Assembly: GCA_029204225.1 (NCBI GenBank)
Contig: CM055095.1
Coordinates: 55,736,593 to 55,800,592 of the forward strand
DNA from: Diphasiastrum complanatum
Taxonomy: Eukaryota; Streptophyta; Lycopodiopsida; Lycopodiales; Lycopodiaceae
Reading direction: 5' to 3'
DNA: 64,000 nt
This document shows positions 10,285-23,300 of this stretch, piece by piece. Made by a program: the position numbers and the translations under genes. The notes under the pieces were generated by a model. That model searched no databases. It was not told the origin of the DNA and saw nothing but the letters and a program-made list of their open reading frames with translations. Numbering within the stretch: position 1 is the stretch's first letter; every line of letters begins with the position of its first letter.

Positions 10285-11001
10285 GTAAGCTGGAAGCGCT
10301 GACTTTCACAACTTGTTTTTAGGATATTTGGTTGCGATTATTATTCCTACTGATTTCCGTCAAAACGTGAAGGCGTTCATTCACAGCAATCAATTTCTCT
10401 TCTGGTTTTTTATTAGTAGGACCAAATATTTTAAATTTTTTTTGCTGCGTTTGTCTCTTATTTACTTGCATTTTATTTTGTCTCTCTTATATCCTAGATG
10501 TAACATTCATACATGATCTTTCAAGTTTTTAAATATCATTATCAGCATCTCCAGAGAATTTCATTCCAATATTTCAGTATGTTGCAAGTCTTTTGCCTCC
10601 TTTCTTTATCACAGCTGCCTGTTTTTAACAATCAGCATTGTCGGTATTTTTCTTGCCATGCTACTCCCCTTTTGGCTGTCCAGAGACTTAAGTTGACCTA
10701 CCAATATATGGATTTGATATGTTATGTCTTTTGAGTGCACATTGCAGTTTGGTGTGGTATATTCCTAGCGCAATTGACCTCTATTTACCAGCAGCCCTTA
10801 TGCCCCCTTTCTACTTGATCTGATGAACTTGCACGAACACTTTGACAAGCAATGCAAGGATGTTTTTGGTTCTCGGGCGGTACAATTTGCGAAGGGTACT
10901 TTGCTTTGCGAAGAGGATAGCAAGAAAGACTTCTGAAAAAGGCTTTTACCCTCAAAGGTGCACAGTTGTAGCACTAATCTTGGACGGGAAATCTCTTACA
11001 G
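10285..11001 (+). other. Probable 5' UTR intron of ARMC8
   Basis: A donor-like CTATG|GTAAGC at 10285 and an acceptor-like TCTCTTACAG ending at 11001 precede the start codon at 11013 by 11 bases. The interval is T-rich like the other introns and has no coding signal. Transcript data are not available here, so this is inference. Confidence 0.4.
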
Positions 11002-11012
11002 ATTAACACGAG

Positions 11013-11336
11013 ATGCCTGCTTCAGCAGCATGTACCAGATCAGAGATTCTGGTGGAAAGCCTAAGCTCATTGGACACAATGGCAAGATTGAAGGCTCTCC
11101 GGGACGTGAAGAATCAGATTATTGGTAACAAGACCAAGAAGCTGTCCTACATAAAACTGGGGGCCGTCCCCAGAGTTGTGGAGATTCTTGCTAGTGATTC
11201 AGATGTGCCTCTTCTGGTGCAGTCTGCAGCTGCTGTTGGAAGCTTTGCATGCGGAAATGATGCAGGAGTGAAAGCTCTGCTGGAAAGTGGCGTGTTGCCA
11301 CATCTACTTAAAATGCTGTCCAATAGCAATAGCCAG
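11013..11336 (+). CDS. ARMC8: ARMC8 exon 1 (residues 1-108)
   Basis: Start codon in [16 protein letters not shown]. The first armadillo repeats include [15 protein letters not shown] and [19 protein letters not shown]. The exon ends in AACAGCCAG-like ...NSNSQ followed by GTATGTG. No in-frame upstream ATG was seen close by. Phase 0. Confidence 0.9.
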
Positions 11337-14300
11337 GTATGTGCTAAAGCAGCAGGATGTCACTCTTGGTGTCGAGCTTACTGTTACATGGCTGCACTTC
11401 AGTGGTTTTTGGAGGGTGTAAGGGTGGGGGTGGGGGGGAGACATATATTCTTAAGTGATTAGTGGGCAGAACGTTCAAATGTTTTCACTATGCAAGGTGA
11501 TGAACAATAAAGCTAAAATTAATAATTTGAGATAACAAGCATAGACATTAAGCTAAGGTAGGCACAATTCTATAATTTCCTCCTCATCTTTGTTCTCATG
11601 CTGGACATCTTTGATCAGACTCTTATACTCTTAGAGAGAAGATAGATCTCTGAACATATAAAAAATGTTATTGTATTCTTGAATCTGGTAGTAACGTAAT
11701 AAACTGTAGGATTGAATTCAGTAATGCAACCGCATACTCGAAACTAACTCTTAATCACTGACTGTCTCCGTCTGATACACTTCTGCTAATTAGCAGCGCT
11801 TAAGCAACACTCTATGATAGATTGTTTGTTCTATCGGGATCAAGCAGGACATAACAGAGCACAGACCTAGAGGCAGGAGCTTGGGATTTGGTAGGGGCAT
11901 TATTTTGGAGGTAGTAGCACAAACAAAGGTCTTGCTATAGGCATAAAGTGCATTATCCTATCAGCTAGATTTTATCAACCCATGTATAAGAGCAAGTAGA
12001 GGTCAGTGGAGGCTTTTCACTCGTATTGAAAATGCACAAGTTCCTCGTACTCCTGTTGTATAAGTGTCCCTTCTGGACGTCTCTCTTTCCATTGTGTTTT
12101 TATATTTTAAAGCCATTGGTGCTTAAGCTGTTTGTGATCTATGCTAGAATTCTTTATGGCTGATGTAGTTGTGCAACCGAAGCTCTAGCTTGGAAGCTAT
12201 CTTGTCACAAACTTTGGTATCTGTCCCTTTGCAAGCCTCCCATACTAGTGATTATTCGTCTTCGTGAGAAGCCTGTAGCATTTGCAGCTGTTTAAAATCA
12301 GAGTACGTAGAGAATTCATTGCACAAGAGAGGAAGATAGAGAGAGAAGCATTCTTGCTTGTATTCAAGAAGCTAGCACCAAATAAAGAGAAGAGAGAATG
12401 AACTGAATGTGAGGGAGAAGGAGGTCATGCCTCGGCCCTCCTCACAAATGGCCTCAACCCTATTCACATTAGGAGGGCCCTAAAATGTCTTACTCCACGT
12501 AGAGCCACATTGGCCTTTACGACATTCACATTAATGAGTACATCTCAAATATGTCCATTAATAGCCAACGAAGTGGCACTACCCAATGGTATTTCTAACA
12601 CCCTCCCCTAAGGTCAGCTTTGTTGGAACTTTTACATCATGCCTTAAAAATCACTAGAGCACGCTTTCCCTACATATTTTCTTCACATGATACTTAACTC
12701 CATTTCCTGTGCATCTCAGGATCTATATATGTACATGATCACATCCAATGACCATTGTCAATGTCCTACCACATAAATTTATCCTGCATTAGGTCCACCT
12801 CCAAGAAAATATACTGCCTTAAAAATAATTTGCTCTTTAGTAGCATGGCATATCCCATAGAAAAATAAATCTCTGGCTATATCTGAGGGGCTGAAACTCA
12901 TTGTGAAGCTGGAGCAGTTCACATTGCAAGGTTGAAGTCTGTTTTGCATTCCACAACAGTATATGGCACAGAAATTTCATTCTGAAATGCTGTCATCTTT
13001 CACTATTGATTTGTCACCATTAGGAAACTTCACAATTAAAGCAGAGCATAAAGGCAAAACTTCAATTTGCAGATTTGTGCATTTTCTGTTTAGGGCTGAT
13101 CTTTTCAGAACCTTTTAATCTGATAGTTTCACGTTGACAAAATGTTCTTCAAATAACATTTTGGTCACATACACATCATCGAGGTCAGGGTACTCGTCAT
13201 TACCCAAAGCCTCTCGTGAAAGCTCGTCAAAGACTTCCACTGCTTTCCCCTTATCTCATACTACTGCATGCATGTACCCAACTTGACCTTAGCAAAGGCC
13301 CCTCATGAATTATAGCTATTATTCATGACTCACTAGAGAGTATTGTCCCAATGTTGGGTCTAGATGCATGCCCATGCTATTATTAACATTGTTCTGCACT
13401 CTAACTGTCCTAACTATCATGCCCTAGGGTTCTCGGCTCTGGTTACAGGTTCGTAACAAATACCCTGACACGTAGGCAAGTACAAGGACCGTCCAACAAG
13501 TGTCACTCATCAATTGGGCCAATTGACCTAGTGAGCATATGACACATGTCCCGTTCACAAGTCAACTCTCCTACTTTTAGGAAGTCATTCCAACCAATCC
13601 TTCAAATATCCTTCATAAGTAGGGCACATTTCATAACTTTAAGAAATTGACAGAACTTCAACTTTCAACTTTATTGATCTTCATGACCGCAGCTTTCTTT
13701 CAATTGAAATGTATACTAAAGAGCTTAGAACTTCAAATAGGTTGGGTGCTTGAACATCTGAAACTAACTACAGAGGTATTACCATGGGCATGGAAAGAGA
13801 TGGTTTAGAACCCTAAACCGCTTGAATGAAACTCATTTGCCATAACATTCCATGCCAGAACGTCGTGATATGCATGAAGTCTAAAGCCCATAAGAAAGTC
13901 CCGGCAAATGAAATCAAGTGAATATGTCACGCTCTTCCCCCTCCTACTCCTGTGCCTTGTACATAACCCCTTTAACTGTGACATCTCTGGAACTAGTGTT
14001 CTTATCATAGAAGATTGACTAGTCATGATAACAATGGATCTAAATTTGTCAGTATGGCAGTAAAGTGAACTCATACAAGGATGGCTGAAATGGCTTTAGC
14101 CCCGACAACTAAGTTCCAAATAGTGGACAGGGAGAAGTATTTGACTCAAATTATTGTAAAGAATGGTGCTGAACCTACATAATCCCATCAAGGACCAAGA
14201 AACTGCATTATGGGAGATGATAGCGAGATTAAATGTTCATAATTTTGTCTGATAGGCTGTAGAACTGTTACTTAAATGACAATCACAATGCAGCTGCACA

Positions 14301-17300
14301 TTACCTGAAATCATGTCAAACTTGCAATAGTGTCACGTGCAATCATGCTTAAAAATATAGCTGTCATGCATGGTAGAGACCTGTTTTTCAAAAATTTAAG
14401 TAAATTTTACCTGAAAATATATCCACCCAAGGAGAAAGTAATGGAATCATGAACAAAAATGAGTCTACTCCTGCATAGATATCAATTAAACACCAACTAA
14501 GTGGAAAATGTCCATGTAGCTTCCCATTAGAGTTATTACCCCCTTTGTTCTCAAGTAAGAAGATTTTGGAAGGAATAAATTTAGGGCCCTATTTTTTAAT
14601 GCAAACATGTCACCTTTAGGCTACCACTTGACTTAATGCATGGTGGAGACAAATCAATTGTCTACAGTCCACCTTCTCTGAGAGAGAAAAAAATGAAGTT
14701 TGTTCCAGTTAGGTCTCGTACGCCTTTGTAGGTACTAAGCAAGATGGCTGGGAAGTAGCCACACTTCTCCATCATCCATTTACATTGACACTACTCTTCC
14801 ACTCTAGATGTCTTCTACATCGTTCGAGGGTAGCCTATTCATAGTTTTGTACCCTACCTAATCTTGAGAGTTCCATATTTATTTATTGGATTTATGCTTT
14901 ACGCATACCAAGTGTCATGAAATAGTCAATCGCCCGAGTCTCTATGACCTAGGACTCTAGTACCTAGAATCTGGTGCCTAGGGACTCATAATTGCACGTT
15001 AATGCATTGGCACGGCTCTTACTTAAGACAATAATCAATCAACTTGGATGCCTCCTCCAGGGCGCTAATGACGTGAGTAGGAATGTTGTCGCATCTGGTC
15101 CCATTGTGCATGATGAAGTTGATGGTCTAAGACTTTGTGGCTGGACTCCATAGAGTTGAAGATTGCATGTCTTCTTTGTTACATCAAGTATTATCCTAGA
15201 CTTGACATCAATATTTCAATTAACTTGGATACTGGCATACATTTATCACTTGACGCAAAAATAACAATTTTACAAGACAATGCACAACTTACTGGATTAA
15301 ATTACTCCTTACTTTTCCAACATTCCCTCCTTCAATGATTATATTGTATAAAACAAAATAATGTAACAAATGATCTTTTGTTGAATTAACAGAAGAGTCA
15401 AAGCACTTAAGCACAATCTATACAGTCTTGTAGTAGCTGGTGATGATTTACATGGAAGACCTTTATGCCCTCCATGCTCATCTTGTCCTTCACAACCTGA
15501 TGTAGTACCGTGAAACTCATCATCAAAACTTCTTCCAGAGACTCACTATTCTGTAAGTACTGTACGAGCTCAGAGCTTTACATGAGTTATACCTGTAGTG
15601 ATTCCACGAATGCCAGTAAACCATTGAACTTTTTATTTTCTGCTGTGCCATAGACTGTTTTTGCTATAACATGCCACCATAAACAATCCAAAGCCTTGAG
15701 TCTTCTAGTCTGTTTTGGCTAAAACATGCCATCGTAAACAATCCAAAGCATTGAGTTCTTTCACATTCACAGGCAAAGTTCTTTTTTGATTATTCCGGAT
15801 CTCTGTTTGAGCAGTCAAATTTTGGTGCTGCTTCCTTCGTTAACCACCCGAGACTTGCTCCTGGGTGGTCATAGCTTCATAGGCAATATTTGATGATACA
15901 CATCTTCAAAGTAGGCTTCAACCCCACACATCAAGGATTCATGTTTTTGGTCGATTGAATCAAATACATGAGCACTAGCACCTTTTACATACACAAAACA
16001 ATCTCTTTGACACAAACAGAGTCAACTATATATCATCACCCAAGGTTTCATCCAACACCTCAATATCACCATTTGAACATACGTTAACATTTGATTCCTG
16101 TTGAGTAGCAACATCAGTTCAACAACACTCTTTTGTCAATTTTCCTCTTTGTGAGCAACGTAAAATTCATGTTTCACAGCATGGTCAATTTCGTTTTTCT
16201 TAGCCTGATATTCTCTTATAAAGTTTTCAAGCTTTTTAGGTATTCTTTCCAAAGGAAGTATATTTTACTTGTGGACATCTTTTGACTCTCTTTTTTTTCT
16301 GTGTTTTAAAAAAGTATTGTACCCTTGAGCTGTACCATTCGTAAATGGTTGCTATTGTACATGCGACTGGCAACTGTACCTGCTGCACTGCTGCTGTTGG
16401 ATGTGCCTATAAGGGGTCCATGCTTTAGAGACATTTTCTTACAGATTTTCACAAATTTCCACACAAAATTTTAGCACACACTTTCTAGGATTCTCTCTCT
16501 ATAAACACATTCCTCAACAAATTCTCCATAGCCAGTCTTAGGGGTTCACACAGCACTTGCACAAAATAGATGACTTTCATGGCTTGCCAGAAAATGAGGC
16601 ACTCATAACTCTGATACCATGAAACCACACACGGGAAGTGTCTGAAACCTGCTAGACTGACATATAATTTGTGTTCAACTTGCAGGACCAGATGAGAGCA
16701 ATACACACAGATCCAAAGAGAGGAATGTTCCCCGAGATAGCAAAATACAGAACTTAGGAACCATAGATGGACAACATAACACAAAGGAATGAACTTTATT
16801 GATCACAAATGAAAAACTCAAGTACGTTACATACATCTGATGCATGGGGAGTACCCAAACTACTTCAGAATCTGTCCTCACTTTCACTTGTGAAGGCCCT
16901 CACACCCCACATATTGTCTCTCTCTAGACTTCTTCCAAGAAGCTTGAGTGCAGCACATATTGTCTTTCTCTAGACTTCTTCCAAGTAGCTCAAGTGCAGC
17001 CTATTTATACTCTACCTAGTCCCGTGGCTGGTGAGCACCAGACTCATAATTAATCACTTATGGGGTTTACGCTTGACAAGTGCCAAAGTGTCATGCCCTA
17101 GTGACTTGTCCTATCCTCCACCGACCTGAAATTCTATCACCTTTGTTCCCAGGGATTCATAATTGCACTTCATTATATTGGTACTTGAGCCCAAAGAACT
17201 AATGAATGTAGTTGGGGCGCAATTGTTTCCATATTCATCAGGGATTCAGATATGTTTTCAGCATTTTGTGCAAGGAGCCTTTAATTATCTTCTTAGCTCT

Positions 17301-20300
17301 CAACTGGGGTTATTGGAGTGTGAAGCATGGTTTGTGAATCATCGACATCTTGCTAGAATGCCTAGAAGAGCATTTTAATTATTATGGTTATCCTATACCA
17401 TGCATCATATAATTTTGATGTTTCTAGTAGTCATGTCCCCTTCTACTTGCAAGAATATTTTGTAAAGATTACTCAATCAATCACGGATAGTAGATATACA
17501 AATCACGTTATTGATACATCTGAACATTGATGGCTAATTTCTAGAGCTCTTTTACATCAGCTGCAAGACAAGGGACTAGATTGTGGGGGTCTTGTTATCA
17601 TAAATACCTCAATTGAATGGCTTGTTATATGGTGTAGAGAGTTAACTTGTAATCCTTAGCTGGTTTCAATCAGCATTTCACCCCTAAACCCAACTCATCC
17701 GCTGATTTTTGAATGGGTTGCACCCCATGCTTATTTTTTTTGAGACATGGGGAAGTGTGCATACTTATAACAAATTTCAATTCAATGGATTCAAACCTTT
17801 TTGAATCTTTGTAGTGTGATGCAAGGTTTGAATCTTTATCCTAACCAGAATTTGAAACATGAAGATAAGTTTTCAGACAGCATCCAATGCAGCAACTTTT
17901 GGAAGCTAGGGAATTTGTGAGAAGTGACTTCAAGGCCTCTGATGCAATCTATGCTAAAAGGACACATTCCTTGCTATTCCTTATATACTCTGCTCAACTT
18001 GAATCTTTCAAAAAAGTTTGAATCCTCAACTCTCGATGCAAATCTAGTTGTAACTATGCTGTGCAAATGGAGAGGTCTTCTATCGACAATCAGGGGGAAG
18101 GCCTATATAATATATGGGCAGACTCACATTGCATGCTTGGGCACTGCAGATAAGGCTAGAATGGAACCCTATTATGGAGAAATGTCCAGTTAACTCCACA
18201 CTTGGTGTCGCCTCTAAATGGCTTTGCATACAAAAGAATTGTTGCTGGATCTTGCTATTTATCAATGAATGATCTTTTGTGTAAATCTGGATATTATCTC
18301 ATTTGCCTACAGGTGGTTGAAGCCGGTGCTAGATCATTAAAAATGATTTTCCAGTCAACACTTGCTCCGAAAAACGACATGTTTCAGTTTAGAAGGGTGG
18401 ATTTGATCCTTGCTCTTCTTAATGGTGGGAATGACAATGTGGCAGAAGTTGCAGCAAGTGTGTTGGCCAGGTGTTGCGAAACCAAAGAACATCAGAAGAT
18501 ATTAGCAGATGCTGGTTGTTTGCATAGTCTGGTTGGATTGCTTAAAGGATCTGTAAAAGGGAGAGAGGCAGCCCTTGATGCATTGGCAGCTCTAACAAGA
18601 GGAAACCAGGAAACCTCTGTACTACTTGATATGGAGCAAGGAAATGACCTCGCTTGTTTCATAAAGCTTATGAAGGACAAGTCTCCTCGCACAAGACTGT
18701 TTGCTTGTATGTGTCTTTTGAACATTGCTGAGGCTTTTCCATCAGGATACCACCAACAGGAGTGGGATATAAAAAAGTGCATGCTGTCAACGGTACTTAA
18801 GCTATTTGAAGAATCTGGTCAGGTGGGGGAAGAATCCCCAGGTGTTTTTGCAGATCTAGTGACAAACAATGAGGAGATGCAGAAAGCAGCCTTTGAAAGT
18901 AATGCCATCGAGAAGTTGGCTGAAATTCTGGACAGAGGAGTGGTATCAGCGAGACAACTAGAGGGTGTGCTTTTGGCCATTGCTGAGCTATGTTCTCGCT
19001 TGGAAGAAAGTAGACGACAGATCCTAAACTTACAGGTACATATTGCACTTTGGCATGTCGTGTACTTATTCTATTATTATGCAGTGGTAGTATGTAAAGC
19101 CACTTAAGTAAATTGGAAAAAAAATCAAAGAGTTCTTTGGATCCCTTTTGTTTGTATATGATGCTAACTTGAAAGTATAATGGTGTTGGCTGTGACATTG
19201 AATTTTCTAATATTATGGTCGTTTTGCCTGATCTTTGTACGTTTTCTGAAATTTTATTGTGCTAGCTTGACCAAATTTTGAACTTTTCGTGATTTTGAAT
19301 CTATGCTTCATGTGTTTGTCTGGAAAATGAAATCTGGCAGGCTCCAGTTTTTTGGAACTATTTATGATTATCGAAGAAGCTCTGTTCTTTGAAACATGCA
19401 CTTTGGTAGTCAAATGCTACTCAAACTAATTCATTTCTGTAAGAAATTTTGCTTTTGCTAAGGTATTCTCATCATAGGCAATAAACAATTGCTCTTTCTT
19501 TAAGGTTTTATTCTAGCAGGAGCTGACTGGTTGTGCTTTCTTGTGAACAGGCTCAACGCCATATTACCATGGCTTTGGAGAGTAGTATTGCTGGAGTTCG
19601 TATAGCAGCCTGCACCTGCATAAAAAGCATTTCTCGCTCAGTAAAAGTAGGTTCAACGATTTTCACAAAACCATGTTTTCAAGTCATATACGAAAAATTT
19701 CTCACTGTTATTACAATAACTTTTCGTTTGCATGATGTTGCAGAACCTTCGTACAAGTTTGACAGAGGAGCGCTTATTGCGATCTCTGTTTAAGCTGTTG
19801 GATGATCCATCTCCATTTGTCCAGGTAAGAAATTGGTGCACTAGAGAGTACAATTCCGTAAGCAAGATTCAAGAAAGTAGTTCATGATTATTTCAGACTA
19901 TCAGAGTAAGTTTTATTATTTTGGTAGAAAATAGTGATTATATTTCTGCTCTGTGCTTCTGATGAATAAAGCACTTCACTAATACGTTCTGAAGCTGCTA
20001 GTTGTTTATGGTGCTCTGATAGGGTTCAGCTTGGAGCACTCATTGGCTCAGTAAACTATTCCAGTTAACATACAATACATGCTCTTGTATATTGATCAGA
20101 GAAAGTTCACAAACTCTGTGCTTGAGCATCAATGAGGCCAGATGTGATAAGAGGTCACTAGGAGATGTTCACCACTCAATTTTGAATGTTTCCTGATCTT
20201 TGAATTGACGTTTGGTTTCCGTATGATGAGTTCGCTTTCTCTTCAAGGGAACCAACGTATGTGTATGTTCTGGGCTTAAGTTTGTACACGTCTGACTTGG

Positions 20301-23300
20301 CAGAACACTGTGGATTCGCAGCACGATATAGGCCTTTGGTTGAGTAATTGTTAAGAGGTGATCACTATGCTTGATTCAGTTGATGCCAGATGGCTTGATG
20401 ATTTATCGGCAGGAAATGGTGTCGCTCAAGCACCCGTGATCCTCTGATTCAATTAGTTCAATTGGGCTCCCAGTCATGTGATCTTTGTGGAGATGTCATG
20501 AAGTTTAGCTCAATGTACTGTACTTTTCCAGTGTGTGTATATATGCACCCGTATCATATTTCCAGTCGATTCAGAATTAGCCAATTTGAATCGATTAATT
20601 TGCAGATTTGAATTGGTTTTGAATAATCTCCCAGCTTTATGAATTGGAGAATTGGATTCAAAAAAAAAAGTAACAGCAAAAAATATACTAGATATTGTAA
20701 AACAACTGCTAGTTGATGCCTAAAGGATAAATACTCTGCGTTGGCTCATTGGTTATGGTCCTAGACCAATAGCCTGCTCCTGCCTGGAACAAGTTATGTG
20801 GTCGGCTACTTTACTCCAGATACGTGCAGTTACTATTTCTATCAACTGCATGCATCACTATTAAACTTTTCCAAAAAAGTAATCTAAGAGCTATACCTTT
20901 CAATAATCTTCATCCAGTGACCATATCCCTGTATTACAAATAGGAAACTTTAAAGTCAAATCCTAAAGTTTAAAGAACAATCATTATGTATGGTATTAAG
21001 TTGTAACTACTGAGTAATTCATGTCCCTAGAAATTAAAAGTTCCACATCAAATGACCTTAAATGTCTTTTTTTGCCGCCGACCAATTTAGAGTTTACAAT
21101 TTGAGTTGAATTGGCTCACTGTACTTCAAAGCAGAATCACTACCTGGTTTTTGCAGAATTACAATTTTCAAAATTATTACAACCGTGTACCTAATAGAAT
21201 AACTTTTTCTTAGACACTTGGTTGTGTGTCAATAGACGTGTACGTTTAGCAGGATATTGTCCGTCTCTACAATTTTTTGAGGTTATGATGAGTTCTTGAT
21301 TGAAAAATGGTTATAAGTCCTAAACGTTAGAAGGTTCATACTGGCTAGCCAGCGATACAGAATACATGTGATCATCATCTTAAACCTCATATTTTGAAAC
21401 ATCTGTTACAAATGTAGCTGGGAGCTCTAAGGTGATCGTATTTGCCATCATGCTGTAACTTTAAGTTCTTAGTCTTCATGCCTCTGTTTTATGTTGCAGG
21501 TCTCTGCTCTAGGTGCAGCAAGTAACATTGTGCTTGATTTTACCCCCGACAAAGCAGCTTTTTTTAATTGTGGCGGTGTCAGTCAATTTATACAGCTTGC
21601 ACAGTCGAAGGATTCTGTGATCAGGCAGAATGCAATTTGGGCACTTCGAAATTTACTGTACCTGGCAGACATGATGGTCAAAGACAGGGTGATGAGGGAG
21701 CTCACACTGTCTATCTTAGTTGATCTGATCTCTGGTAAAATCCTGTCCCAACTAGATCATGAGTATGTGTTACCAAGTGTATCATGTTAAGCTGGAGAGA
21801 TTCATGATTTTAAGGGATTGATTAATAGTCTTTTAAGTTTTGAAATTTTTTATGTTCAATATTTTGTCTTGTGTCAGATTCAAATGAGAGAGTTCAAGAA
21901 CAAGCCCTTGCATTCGTAAGAAACCTCGTCTACGGCAGTGTTGAGTGCGTACAGCTAATTTTTGCTGAAGATGGTGCTATACTCCATGCAATAGAGAGGC
22001 AATTGTGTGTTGCCTCTTGTCCTGAAATCTGCATACAGGTGAGATTGAATCAGCTAGTGCTGCAGTAGTTGGCAGAGTGTGTAGTTGCCAACATTATGGA
22101 AAGTAATTGTTGAGATATTGAATGTTTGATTAGACTAACCTTCAATATTGCATTGTAACTTTTTTATTTTCTCTGTTGCGTTTCTCTTTAGGGCTTCAAG
22201 TATTCTAGTTACCCCAGCCTTGCTGGAAGGGGTTAGTGAGACAATGCCGGTGTCGTGCAAAACTCGTTGAGGACAGTTTGTCCTTCAAAAATCAGCTCTT
22301 TAGTTCTACATGTTTCTTGTTACATTGCAGCTTGCAAGTTACTTCTAAGCATGTTTTTGCTCCTGATTTAATGTGCATTTTGAATTTTGTTAGCTTTCTA
22401 AAAAGAGAAGAAAACCCTTTCCTGAATCTACATTGAGGCAGGGCCTTTGTAAAGTACGAGCATGTTATATATTACAGGAACCTGTGTGTTTGGGAGGTTT
22501 TCTTAATAGCTGAACAGTGGGATATGTTCAGTTGTCTCAGTTATATTTGTCAGTTGTTAACTCCTTAGATAAACATATTGGTTTTGTGATGAATGCAGGG
22601 TCTTTATGTGCTGATCAATGTTGCAGCTGGAAGTGAACATCACAAGGAAGCTGTAATGGAGTTTGTTTCTCCCGTTGCAGCAGGCTCAATCCTTGTAAGG
22701 TTTCTGGAGGACATGAGCAATCCACAACTTCGTATTGCGGCTGTTTGGTGTATAATGAATCTCATCCATGCTGAGAGCCCTGGTGTCTTTTCACGTGTTT
22801 TGAGGTTTCGTGATGCTGGAATCCAGTTGCAGTTACAAAAGATGGTAGAAGACCCAATTTTGGATGTAAAGGTGAGTACTGGTTTAACTGTGAGCCCTAG
22901 CAGACTCTTGTCAAAATTTTCTTTCCACCTTCAGTTAGTTGGTTTATACGTAAAACAAATTAATTTTGAGCTTTTTGAACGAGGAAGCCTGAAAGATTCT
23001 AGGCCAATTTTGAAATTTCTAAACCAGGGAAAAAACTAACTCAGTATAATACTGAGACTCTCCTTGCCTTTGCGTATCCTGAAAATTTTGACCATGTATA
23101 ATTAATACCTGGTACTGGACAACGATATATGACTTAGACAAAGCATCCAGGTCTGAGTAGAAGTTGAAAAGGGTATCATAGCTAGATTATTGCAGCACAT
23201 ATGATATGTATTTGTTTTCATGGCTGACTCTACCCTTTGCTTTGAAGAAGTGATAGAAATTCTTTGGAGAAATGATAGAAACTTAGCATTTGGGTCTTCA

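Larger units (their letters stand above)
14720..17180 (-). mobile_element. Old minus-strand LTR element in ARMC8 intron 1
   Basis: On the minus strand: an LTR-like region above 16620, an initiator-Met primer-binding site at 16602-16619, about 1.3 kb of broken coding sequence, a polypurine tract (GAAGGAGGGAA, about 15323-15334) and an LTR starting TGTTGGAAAAG at 15322. Parts of the two LTR regions resemble each other (TTTACGC...CAAGTG...TGTCATG and GGGA-TCATAATTGCAC). The outer borders are uncertain. Confidence 0.5.

Noticed and set aside
18202-18312. In-frame ATG upstream of ARMC8 exon 2 as an alternative gene start
   Set aside because: Exon 1 joins exon 2 in frame with proper splice sites and supplies the expected N-terminal repeats; the upstream part is not ARMC8-like.
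20730-20830. tRNA- or SINE-like sequence (TTGGCTCATTGGTTATGG)
   Set aside because: An A-box-like start but no B box in the following 100 bp, so there is not enough support.
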